Source: Bolinopsis microptera
Lineage: Eukaryota; Ctenophora; Tentaculata; Lobata; Bolinopsidae
Length of the DNA: 64,000 bases
Assembly: GCF_026151205.1 (NCBI RefSeq)
Contig: NC_087079.1
Location: 16,486,945 to 16,550,944 of the forward strand
Reading direction: 5' to 3'
Part shown: positions 54,508 through 64,000 of the stretch, in pieces
Numbering within the stretch: the first letter of the stretch is position 1
Layout: each line of letters starts with the position of its first letter
Made by a program: the position numbers and the translations under genes
The notes under the pieces: generated by a model
Seen by the model: only the letters and a program-made list of their open reading frames with translations
Database searches by the model: none
Told to the model about the DNA's origin: nothing

Positions 54508-54735
54508 CTGAAGAGAGAGAAGTCTTCTCTCCAGATAACTTAAAACCTGTAGAAAGTTATGAAACTTGCAGTTAGTGGTACGTTAAAGTGTCTGTATCTG
54601 TTATTAGTACGGTCTACCAAGATAATCTCTAGTCACGTGATGTCATAACACGTGTTCTACTCGAAGCTGCTTAAAAAATAATTGTTTCTGGAGGTTAAAA
54701 ATGTAAGGGCAAGTTTACTCACGTGATACGAATGG

Positions 54736-55545
54736 GATAGCATCTGCTGGCCAGATCGCTACATGGTAAGAATATGGGGGTACATTTGTTGTTTAGTTTG
54801 GGATAGCATCTGCTGGCCAGATCGCTACATGGTAAGAATATGGGGGTACATTTGTTGTTTAGTTTGGGATAGCATCTGCTGGCCAGATCGCTACATGGTA
54901 AGAATATGGGGGTACATTTGTTGTTTAGTTTGGGATAGCATCTGCTGGACAGATCGCTACATGGTAAGAATATGGGGGTACTTTTGTTGGTTTAGTAGCA
55001 TCTGCTGGCCAGATCGCTACATGGTAGGAATATGGGGGCTCATTTGTTGTTTTAGCATCTGCGGGACAGATCGCTACATGGTAAGAATATGGGGGCTCAT
55101 TTGTTGTTTTAGATAGCATCTGCTGGCCAGATCGCTACATGGTAAGAATATGGGGGTACATTTGTTGGTTTAGTAGCATCTGCTGGACAGATCGCTACAT
55201 GGTAAGAATATGGGGGCTCATTTGTTGTTTTAGATAGCATCTGCTGGCCAGATCGCTACATGGTAAGAATATGGGGGTACATTTGTTGTTTTAGTAGCAT
55301 CTGCTGGCCAGATCGCTACATGGTAGGAATATGGGGGCACATTTGTTGTTTTAGATAGCATCTGCTGGCCAGATCGCTACATGGTAAGAATATGGGGGTA
55401 CATTTGTTGGTTTAGTAGCATCTGCTGGACAGATCGCTACATGGTAAGAATATGGGGGCACATTTGTTGTTTAGTTTGGGATAGCATCTGCTGGCCAGAT
55501 CGCTACATGGTAAGAATATGGGGGGTACATTTGTTGTTTTAGTTT
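54736..55545. repeat. 66-bp minisatellite, about 13 units
   Basis: The first three units are exactly 66 bp (GGGATAGCATCTGCTGGCCA..); later units are 57-66 bp with small indels and CC/AC or AAG/AGG variants. The 66-bp units encode a repeating 22-residue frame in both directions, which I regard as a by-product. It separates copy C from the TSPO exons. Confidence 0.95.
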
Positions 55546-55689
55546 AATTTTTAAGTTTTAGAGGTTGGCCAGTGCAGAGTATTTCTCAGTAATATTCAGT
55601 TAGATTTAGCAAGCTGATTTTCATGACGATTTGTCATGTTTTATCGTGATTCCAAAGAGAATACTGTACTGATTTTATATAACCCGCAG

Positions 55690-56523
55690 GTACAAAGATC
55701 TGGTGAAGCCATCCTGGAACCCACCAAACTGGCTCTTCGGGCCCATGTGGACTACTCTATATTTCCTGCAGGCCGTCTCTGCTTTCATGATCTGGAAGAG
55801 CATCGGATTCAAGAAGGTATTTTGCTCGTTTTTTTTGGCTAGTTTTCTTGGCTTATTCATCCGGCTGGTGAAAATTAATGCTCAAAGGTACATGGTGATT
55901 GAAATGTTTGAAGGTGTCCTATTCTTATTAAAATATATCTACATCAGACTATTTGCTTCTCTCATGATAACTTCTTAACCTACAGGCTCTGCCTTGGCTC
56001 CTATTCTTCACTCAGTTGGCCCTGAATTTTGCTTGGACTCCCATCTTCTTCATAGCTCACCAACTCCTTTGGGTGAGCGTTATAAGAAATCTTAAACGTT
56101 TTTTATGAACCCTGATTATAACAGTGTGTGATACACACTCTCTGGCTCGTAGGATTAACCCCCCTACAGCTAGTATAGCGCCTCGGCACAGAGTGGCTTC
56201 GGGTTACTGAAAAGGAGATAAGAACCTCAGGCCATCCCAACGTTCGGGAGAGACCTGCCCTTGTTGTTGTTGTTGTTGATTATAACATTGTTGTGAATTG
56301 CTCGTAGAATCAAGATTAACAGACAAAACTTCAGGCATCAGTGGAAAGCACATTCCAAGCATTCTTTATCCTGTTCACGATAACGATATTCGGTGACATA
56401 AACAAGACAGCAGGTCTTCTCTTGTTGCCTTACTTGGCCTGGGTTACCTTCGCTACTTACCTTTCCTTCACCATCTGGCAACTGAACCCTGAAACTCTGG
56501 GATTGTGGATCATATTCCATTGA
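55690..56523 (+). CDS. TSPO: TSPO (translocator protein), last three exons
   Basis: Exons 55690-55816, 55986-56072 and 56335-56523 have AG/GT borders and join in phase. The first gives YKDLVKPSWNPPNWLFGPMW then TTLYFLQAVSAFMIWKS; the W-x-P-P-x-W-x-F-G-P-x-W-T-x-L-Y block defines the family. Then ALPWLLFFTQLALNFAWTPI, then LLLLPYLAWVTFATYLSFTI and WQLNP. About 133 residues are present against a usual length near 160-170; helix 1 must lie in an upstream exon ending in phase 2. TSPO is a five-helix mitochondrial outer-membrane (in bacteria, cell-membrane) protein that binds porphyrins and sterols. The Tyr..Arg/Lys of the vertebrate cholesterol motif is not kept after helix 5. The tail PETLGLWIIFH is hydrophobic. 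Confidence 0.93.
56124..56276 (+). mobile_element. tRNA-derived SINE in the last TSPO intron
   Basis: 153 bp flanked by 11-bp direct repeats TGATTATAACA (56113-56123, 56277-56287). Ends in (TTG)n. An A-box-like TGGCTCGTAGG lies near 56143 and a B-box-like GGCTTCGGGTT near 56204, spaced as in Pol III promoters. Same orientation as the gene. Confidence 0.8.
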
Positions 56524-56904
56524 TGTGGGGCACTAATGGGCACTCGGATAATGGGGCACTCGGGTATTCGGGTAACCTGTTGCAATTTCAATCCAGGTTC
56601 CAGAGTGTAGGCGGATTAATTTTTTTGCAGAGAGATGGATCGGAACAATGACAGTATTGGACTGCTTGGTGATGTTGTGTGCTTTTATGTTTTAATATTT
56701 GCTAATGTTAAAAGCCGAGACCGAATTTTTATTTTGAAGTTTTAAGAGGCTGTTTTGAGTGAACATTGAAACTTTTTTTCGTGACCCAACAAATGAGGAT
56801 GTTTTAAAACTCGTTTCCAAATTTTGAGTGCCGCTCAAAATTTAAGAAATGAGGCTGTTAAAATTATTGTAACTTGTAGCTTATGTATTACAATTTAAGA
56901 TTAA

Positions 56905-56910
56905 AATAAA
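56905..56910 (+). terminator. poly(A) signal of TSPO
   Basis: AATAAA 382 bp after the TSPO stop, the first one in a good position; implies a 3' UTR of about 400 bp. Confidence 0.55.
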
Positions 56911-56929
56911 ATTCATCATAAACATGGTA

Positions 56930-57630
56930 AATATTTCTGTGATATCTTGCTCCTATCCCTTTAAACAGAGATTATATCTCGTATAGTAGCTACTCCACCG
57001 CGGCTGGCCGCTGTTATTATTACTGTGACTGATCAGACTCAATACAATATCTTAGTTGCCAACAGAACAAAATATTTGTAGTTGTTAGTCACGTGACATA
57101 CAGTTATATCTGCCAAGGCAACCTGTGTAATCATCATAATTGCTTTCGCTATCTTAGGGACGTTCCGTGTCGTTATAGTACACACTGCACGTATAGATAT
57201 ATTGAGCGATACAGTTTTCAAAAAGATCTTGCTCAAGCGGGCTTCTACGCTTATTGCACTGCAAATCCTAAATTTGATGAAAATTTGGCAAAGACAAGCT
57301 TCTTAATTAATTAAGATACGATCTTTAGTAAATACTGCTATAACTGTTTAGGTCTGTGGCTAAATTCATTGGAATTTGCATCGAATTCTGTCACTTTGTG
57401 GCTGTTGAAACTTAAATAGTTATATAGTTATATAGTTTTAACATAGTTATAATATAGTTATAATATAGTATATAGTTATAATACAGTTAATTTGTCTACG
57501 ACGCGGACGTGGTCAGGTGGTATCACATTTAACCAACTGATCGCATTTGATTTGATAATCATAAGTTTAGCTTCAAGTGCCAAAATCTGTAAAATATGAA
57601 GCGTTATGGTATGCGGGGGAACCTGACAGT
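56930..57630. other. gene-free stretch downstream of TSPO
   Basis: AT-rich. ATAGTTATA-type repeats lie at 57415-57485. No exon supported. Confidence 0.45.
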
Positions 57631-57633
57631 TGG

Positions 57634-57815
57634 TGTATAGTGTATAGTGTATAGTGTATAGTGTATAGTGTATAGAGTATAGTGTATAGTGTATAGTGTA
57701 TAGTGTATAGTGTATAGAGTATAGTGTATAGTGTATAGTGTATACTGTATAGTGTATAGAGTGTATAGAGTGTATAGTGTATAGTGTATAGTGTATAGTG
57801 TATAGTGTATAGTGT
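57634..57815. repeat. heptamer array (GTATAGT)n
   Basis: About 26 units of TGTATAG with a few shifted units (TATAGAG). Read in frame it yields an artificial Tyr/Thr/Ile/His repeat protein on the minus strand, not a gene. Confidence 0.95.
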
Positions 57816-59785
57816 ACCGTACACAAATTAATGTGTAACTCAGACACGTGTAAATTTATACGTACTACGCACGTGTACAGCAACTATCAATTATTACGCA
57901 GAGTTTTAAGAGATACTGACGACAAGTTCTAATGTTTCACTTATCTTAGCTGTTGTTATCAGTGTACAACTCTATTACATTTTCTAGAGTTATTTCGGGA
58001 TCTATTGATTGGGATTGATTAAAAATGTGATAAGTGTGTGTATTTAATTTGTGGTGTCAGAACTTAATCCCAGCAAAACAAAGTTGGATATTATATTTGT
58101 CTTTCTTCATCTTTATTTTGATGTCTTAAATCTTTAACCTTTTAATTTAGTATTACAACTTACAAGTAGAACAGATAGAAAGCGGTAACGGGTCCGATAC
58201 AGAGCAGTAGGTTCGCCTGATTGCACAGGAATTAGGTCAATTTAATGGCAAATTATAGGTACTTAAAGGAAAGCATAAATCAGACCAGTCAGTAACCAAG
58301 AAGCCTAATGTCTGTAACCCTTGACTTAGTGGTCTCGAGCTTCTTGGCTAATGCCTAAATCCAGACATGAATCATGGCCATTTACAAATTTGCGGTAAAA
58401 TTTACAGTTTGTAAATTCTGCTGTTTGTAGATTCTACTGCTTAGCTTGTATTTTGAGGATATTAGTTGACGCTGTAGCGAATCCAGTTTATAACTTTTAT
58501 AGTTTACAAAACGAAAAATCAGGAATGAACAAGGAGCTAGTTATTTTGACGGGACCTATGTATTCTGTATATTATAATTGCAATAAAAGATGTAACAGAT
58601 GATATTATTGTTTGTTTTGTCTAGAAATTGGCCCCAAACAGGAACAGTACATTCGTTACTAATGCACTGCACTATCTTATCAATAGTATACTGTATGTGC
58701 TATATTGTGCAATACACAATCTCCGTGTACCACTGATCCTTAGTGTAGAAAAAGGTGCGGAAACTGCCTCAAGGGTGTGACACTGAGTGTATCTATACTC
58801 TTTGAGGTGATCTAAATATTTATATCATTTAGCTATAGATTAAGGAGAGACTATTCCGTTAACATAGGTTTTTGTATGAGTGTGCACTGTGCTTGGGGAT
58901 TGTTCGAATATTACGAGCGCCTTTTTTTGGGCATTTTAGACCTCCTTCCCCATAAGCCACTTTACACATCAATATTCATTGAGTCTGAGCATTATAGAGT
59001 CAAACGTCTCTACACCGTGCCTCTTCAGTCTTCTTTCCCTCAAAACTTTTAGTTAATTAACTTAGCTTTTAGTAAACTTTTAGTTAATTAGTAGCTCGTT
59101 TTGTGCAAGAAGTTTTAAAGTTAATTAAGTGTGACTTTTATAGCTCATAACGCATTTTGGTTGGTGATTTGAGTACACATCGAGCTGCATTGCAACACAA
59201 TACGACACAATACGTCCATAGTTGCCAACTTATTACTTACATTATATGATATGAAGGAATACGAAGATACAAAAAGTTCCTATAATACCGTATCATTATC
59301 CGCGCGAATTCCAGCCTTAATCTGAACTCTGAAGGAATGTTGAAAGGCAAAAGCACCTGAGTAGACAAAGTATACCAGATGCTTTATAATTTATGTGCAA
59401 ATTAATGACACGGATATTAAATGCTCTGATTTACGTCACGAAGTGACCACGTCAGTAATATTATTTATTTACGGATAACAGTAAAGTGTCTGCTGCCCGA
59501 TTACTACAGCTCGAGGTCACCAAGGCGTCACTAAAGAGCGACAAGGTTTATTACTTTATTGTGATTATACATGGGCAGTGTCAAATGCAGACTTAGGTCA
59601 CTATGACAACGACCATGATAACTATATGCATTGTGGCAACCCGTAGATTACTTGTGACTGTGTAAATTATACAATAGTCAATGCTGGATAGTATTGTAAT
59701 TTATACAATAGGTATTCTGACGACTTTTAGTGCAATGCAGCAGTTCAAATTGGACCAGGATACCATTACTAAATAGTTCCTTCTG
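57816..59785. other. gene-free stretch, nothing recognised
   Basis: AT-rich, no credible ORF. GATTGTTCGAATATTACGAG at about 58899 weakly resembles the end of the MITE family at 5.5 and 23.2 kb. Confidence 0.45.
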
Positions 59786-60400
59786 ATAGTACTACATATT
59801 ACATATTACTAGATACCTGTTCCTTCTGATAGTACTACATATTACTAGATACCTGTTCCTTCTGATAGTACTACATATTACTAGATACCTGTTCCTTCTG
59901 ATAGTACTACATATTACTAGATACCTGTTCCTTCTGATAGTACTACATATTACTAGATACCTGTTCCTTCTGATAGTACTACATATTACTAGATACCTGT
60001 TCCTTCTGATAGTACTACATATTACTAGATACCTGTTCCTTCTGATAGTACTACATATTACTAGATACCTGAATCTGATAGTACTACATATTACATATTA
60101 CTAGATACCTGTTCCTTCTGATAGTACTACATATTACATATTACTAGATACCTGTTCCTTCTGATAGTACTACATATTACTAGATACCTGTTCCTTCTGA
60201 TAGTACTACATATTACTAGATACCTGTTCCTTCTGATAGTACTACATATTACTAGATACCTGTTCCTTCTGATAGTACTACATATTACTAGATACCTGTT
60301 CCTTCTGATAGTACTACATATTAGTACTACATATTAGTAATATACTACATATTAGTACTACTGATAGTACTACATATTACTAGATACCTGAATCTGATCG
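59786..60400. repeat. 36-bp minisatellite, about 15 units
   Basis: Units of GATAGTACTACATATTACTA plus GATACCTGTTCCTTCT, with occasional insertion of an extra CATATTA. Distal units rearrange into short TAGTACTACATAT repeats near 60310-60370. There are no unique spacers, so it is not CRISPR-like. Confidence 0.95.
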
Positions 60401-61225
60401 CCGCTGATCGTCGCATTCCAATAACATAATATAACCCGTACAAGTAAATTCTGTAAACGAGCTTGTAATTCCTAAGCGATTATCCCAAATATAGGATTAG
60501 ATCCTGGGTTTTACAACACAGCCTGTAATTACCACCTACATAAGCTGCAGTGAGCGGTGAGCGGTGAGCGGTGAGCAGTGAGCAGTGAGCGCGGGTTTGT
60601 TGGTCATCTGTTCGTTAGCTGTGTTATTCAGTCAATAACCGGGAAATTGTCGGATGTAGACCAGTGAAATTTGCTGCTTGTTGCTAGTGATCTTGTTGTG
60701 TGCGATATTGTCTTTGATTTTAGTTTTACTTTGTATGAAAATTATTTCTATAATTTAGGCAATGCAAACACAGTTAGTTGAGCAATTTCGTTGTTACTTT
60801 CACGTGGCAAGCTAAAAGCTTGGCAAAGAATCTGCTAATCTGTATTGTTTAACTCTGTGTGAGAAGTATTTGTTTGAAACTGTTATTAATTTTGGTTTGA
60901 GTAAAATCATATTATATCGCCCGACTTTTATTGGACAGATGAAGAAGATCGTTTGCTATTTCAAGATAAGCATATCGTATGGAAACACAGGCTACATATG
61001 GTACGGTATTAACCATGATTTATAGTAACATTTAATATCGGACGTTTTGACAAATATAACTCATATTTCTTGACATGTTTGGGCTATGTTGTTATATAAC
61101 CAGCCACCAAGTTAGTAATCATGTTAGTAACCAAGTAAGTGATTAGTAACCAGTTTACTGTTATGATCCTTTAACAATCCTGCAGGTACACCATAACTAC
61201 ACCCTCTCCAGAATCCTTATTCTCA
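60401..61225. other. gene-free stretch with GAGCGGT heptamers
   Basis: Six or seven units of GTGAGCG/GTGAGCA at 60550-60592. The remainder is AT-rich with no exon supported. Confidence 0.5.
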
Positions 61226-61229
61226 GTGG

Positions 61230-61464
61230 GGGAGATGAAATCTCTAAAGTTTACCACTCCTGCTATACACAGCATAGTACCCAGCCAATACTGCAGCGGA
61301 GGTAAGTTTACTACTCCTGCTATACACAGCATAGTACCCAGCCAATACTGCAGCGGAGGTAAGTCTCTAAAGTTTACCACTCCTGCTATACACAGCATAG
61401 TACCCAGCCAATACTGCAGCGGAGGTAAGTTTACCACTCCTGCTATACACAGCATAGTACCAGC
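61230..61464. repeat. tandem repeat, unit about 57 or 66 bp, running into the gap
   Basis: Four units of TTTACCACTCCTGCTATACA.. alternate with and without a TCTCTAAAG extension, so the true period is about 123 bp. The last unit is cut by the gap. Confidence 0.92.
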
Positions 61465-61564
61465 NNNNNNNNNNNNNNNNNNNNNNNNNNNNNNNNNNNN
61501 NNNNNNNNNNNNNNNNNNNNNNNNNNNNNNNNNNNNNNNNNNNNNNNNNNNNNNNNNNNNNNNN
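61465..61564. other. 100-base assembly gap
   Basis: Exactly 100 N, the usual placeholder for a gap of unknown size, inside a tandem array whose real length is unknown. Confidence 0.98.
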
Positions 61565-63700
61565 GGTTTGGTATTATATGAGTGTAATTATGATAGACAG
61601 TGCCAACACACAGACCAATCCCACGTGTACAATGTACATGTATAATATCTATCCAGTGTACATCCCTTACAATACTTACCATTGCACTTATACAACAGAG
61701 CATCATGTAGACCTTGTCAAACCTGACGGATTACTTACAAAATAACTGAAATATCTACACAAATATGAGTTAACATACCAAAGTTTGGTATGTTCGGACA
61801 CTTCCAACCCGTGTCCGATTCGCTTGAAATGAAATATAAAATGTAGTGACATGCAGTGTGGCGCTTGCTTCATTGTCCACAGAATTCCAATCATATTGGT
61901 AAATTCATCGGACTATTGTATATCATTACAAGACAAATGGAACAGATATGGAGAGATTAATCGGACTGATCAATCGGACTGAAGTTCACTTCAATATCAT
62001 TCCATTGTGCAAATATGTAATTAATAGTTAGGATTCTTTAGAGTACGAAGTGTTTGCTGATTGCTCTTACTGGTCAAAGGTATGTCCGGACCTAGTAGCC
62101 AGTTGAACTAACGTATTTATATAGCTGTGTGTTCAAATCAGTGTATTACTGGACATGGTATCGGGTCTTTCTTTAAAGATTAATGAGCGAAAAGTGAAAA
62201 ACATGGTCACGTCCGGTCACGTGATATGGTCCGGTCACGTGATATGCTAATATAATAACCTTGGAAAAGACGTTTCATGGTTACTGGTTAGTGGTTAGTG
62301 TACTAATGAAACAACTAGGACCTTCAGTAAATACTAAATTATAGATTAAAACATAGTCCTACAACAGACGGATCAACAGAAATTGGCCATGAAATTGTCC
62401 TAGTGTAAACTACACTGATCATCCTATGCGTGTAGTTATATTGAAAATGAGAATGACAATGGAAATGCCTGCAATACAATGATTGCATTGTGTCGACCCC
62501 GGAACATGGTGGATACTTCAAGTGCATGACGCGAGAGCGAGGAATCTTTTATACCAACTGGTATGCAGTAAAATTATGTGTGGTCATGGCAGGTGCAGGT
62601 ATACATTGAGACTCCAGGGAATTACGAAATTACTAGCGTCACCCCGTAGAAAGTGGAGTTGGGGTACTGTCTGTCTGTAGTCCGACATTATGATTGATTA
62701 TGTATACATACTTTAAGTGATTATGATTGATTTTTTCTGTTTCACACCTTCACTTATCAAATATCAGCCCAAATCCCATTTCCCACAGTCATTTCCTATT
62801 TTTTGCACAATTTCACAAAATTACCGTCGCGCCCCAACACCGTTCGCGTTGGGCCAGCAGCCTATCTGTCGCCTTGTATAATATCAGCTCAACTTCACCG
62901 CAACCATTGCATCTGTGTAATTATATGTCGGTATCAATCCGTCTAGCAAATTTATTTTTGTGCAAACCAATTCAGTATTTTCAGTACTGTCTTTATTGCT
63001 CTTGCACGACAAAATTCATTGACATATTCATTGTATAATATTACCGAATCGATTTAATTAATCCGTCTCGTTGTAAAATGTATCGAAATCCGCAAGCATC
63101 AAGTCACAAGAATTCGCATTTAACCGATCATTTTTTTCGCAGAGCTTTTTAGAAATATTCGTAAAATTCAGATTTGTTAATAAATTTGTTAATTATGAGA
63201 CCTACTCAATTAGTTAATTCGGGAAAGGGAAACGCAATTTTTGCACTAGAGTAGACAAAACCGTTTACTGAGATTCTGGAGATTTGGCATTCGTTCTCTC
63301 TGGGATATTCACTAAATACATAACTATCGTTACATCATTATAACGTTACATATTAGTCATTGTAATTACCGTTTCGAAAATTCAAGTGTAATTGTGCTGC
63401 ACAGATATTATATTCATTGTACATTGTGCTCTTTAACACGTTACAAATCGTATTATTTTACACCATCTCGTACTACTACCTTGCCACTAATTCTTTTACA
63501 CGTGTAACTTCACGGAAAAAAATGTTGAATTTTCGCACCTTTTAGTTTTACACGGAGATATGTAGACCGATAAATATTGACACTCAGCAATGTCAAGCAG
63601 TTGAATTGATAAATATCCCAGACACACGTCAGATAGGCTAACTAACATTAGACAGTGAATATCGATCGATTACCAAAAATAATTCCAACTTTTATATCCC
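61565..63700. other. gene-free stretch, nothing recognised
   Basis: AT-rich. A small repeat GGTCCGGTCACGTGATATG occurs near 62210-62245. A 103-codon open frame at 62727-63038 has poor protein character and is not called. Confidence 0.45.
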
Positions 63701-63704
63701 TTAA

Positions 63705-63967
63705 GGCAAGAGGGGGGGGGGGGGGGGTAAAAATATATATTTTTGTTTCAAAATATGTGATTATAGAGCTGATAGAGATGAACAAGTAGCAAAAAACCGC
63801 ATCAAAATCTGGCCTGAGATATTGCGCGCCAAAGTTTGAGGTTTGCCAGCAACGCTGAGGTCAGATTTTGATGCGGTTTTTTTCTTACTTGTTCATCTCG
63901 AGCAGTATATCACATATAATAATGTTGAAACTATAAAACGGATTTATCCCCCGCCCCCCTTCTAGCC
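63705..63967. mobile_element. 263-bp palindromic element at TTAA target
   Basis: Ends GGCAAGAGGGGGG / CCCCCCTTCTAGCC are imperfect inverted repeats and are flanked by TTAA on both sides (63701-63704, 63968-63971). The inside is an inverted pair around GATGAACAAGTA..CCGCATCAAAATCTG. The TTAA duplication points to piggyBac- or Kolobok-type transposition in trans. The 14-base G run after the left end may be length-unstable. Confidence 0.85.
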
Positions 63968-64000
63968 TTAATTCACAAGTTTTGGCACTTGGTATGTCGG

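Larger units (their letters stand above)
51421..54735. repeat. duplicated segment, copy C
   Basis: Starts GAACATGCTAGATTGAA and is interrupted after 15 bp by a mini-element. It continues colinear with copy B (minus its LINE) to 54735, where it breaks off inside the fourth-last exon and a 66-bp minisatellite begins. Confidence 0.88.

Noticed and set aside
54763-55116. ORF with 22-residue repeats (YMVRIWGYICCL..)
   Set aside because: By-product of a 66-bp unit divisible by three; later units break the frame and no start or splice context exists.
57476-57883. Minus-strand ORF of 135 codons rich in Tyr-Thr-Ile-His
   Set aside because: Produced entirely by the heptamer array.
59786-60400. CRISPR-like array
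   Set aside because: Units are contiguous with no unique spacers, and the genome is eukaryotic. It is a minisatellite.
62727-63038. 103-codon plus-strand ORF
   Set aside because: Low-complexity His/Ser-rich translation without family match or exon signals.

Overview
The window is repeat-rich DNA from an invertebrate animal genome, probably marine. The evidence is spliced exons with GT/AG borders and AATAAA signals, a TSPO gene, PAN/Apple-like and PLAT domain exons, APE-type LINEs, a SINE and many inverted-repeat elements. The species cannot be named; the PAN-like exons would fit a cnidarian or another early-branching or marine invertebrate lineage. There are no prokaryotic signatures.

Layout. 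1-6.1 kb: a 95-bp satellite in a five-unit higher-order pattern, minisatellites, three isolated exon-like islands on the minus strand, and two copies of a short inverted-repeat family. 6.9-11.1 kb: a 4.2-kb inverted-repeat element with a second inverted-repeat element and two tiny elements with 9-bp duplications nested inside. 11.1-22.5 kb: a small TIR-bounded segment that carries two PAN-like exons. It has been split by a 5'-truncated LINE (itself hit twice by one 0.6-kb element) and by an 8.2-kb LINE with two long ORFs. ORF1 combines a degenerate AlkB-like domain, a coiled coil and an SGNH esterase domain; ORF2 is endonuclease plus reverse transcriptase.

22.5-27 kb: mostly non-coding DNA with decayed LINE pieces and small inverted-repeat elements. 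27.2-54.7 kb: at least seven copies of a 2.4-3.8 kb segment. Its minus strand holds the last four exons of a single-pass membrane protein gene, with matching splice phases in the clean copies. Its plus strand holds the end of a PLAT domain. Copy A is split by an element with a Crypton-like recombinase remnant, copy B by an intact 3.2-kb LINE with a 14-bp target duplication, and copy C by a 121-bp mini-element. From about 29.5 to 38.0 kb the copies are riddled with homopolymer-type errors and look like uncorrected long-read sequence.

54.7-64 kb: a 66-bp minisatellite, then the 3' exons of a TSPO gene with a tRNA-like SINE in its last intron. AT-rich DNA follows with 7-bp and 36-bp tandem arrays, a 100-base assembly gap inside a tandem repeat, and a TTAA-flanked palindromic element at the end. 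The only host gene named with confidence is TSPO. The interest lies in the LINE ORF1 architecture, the exon-carrying duplications and the many insertions that can be dated against each other by nesting.
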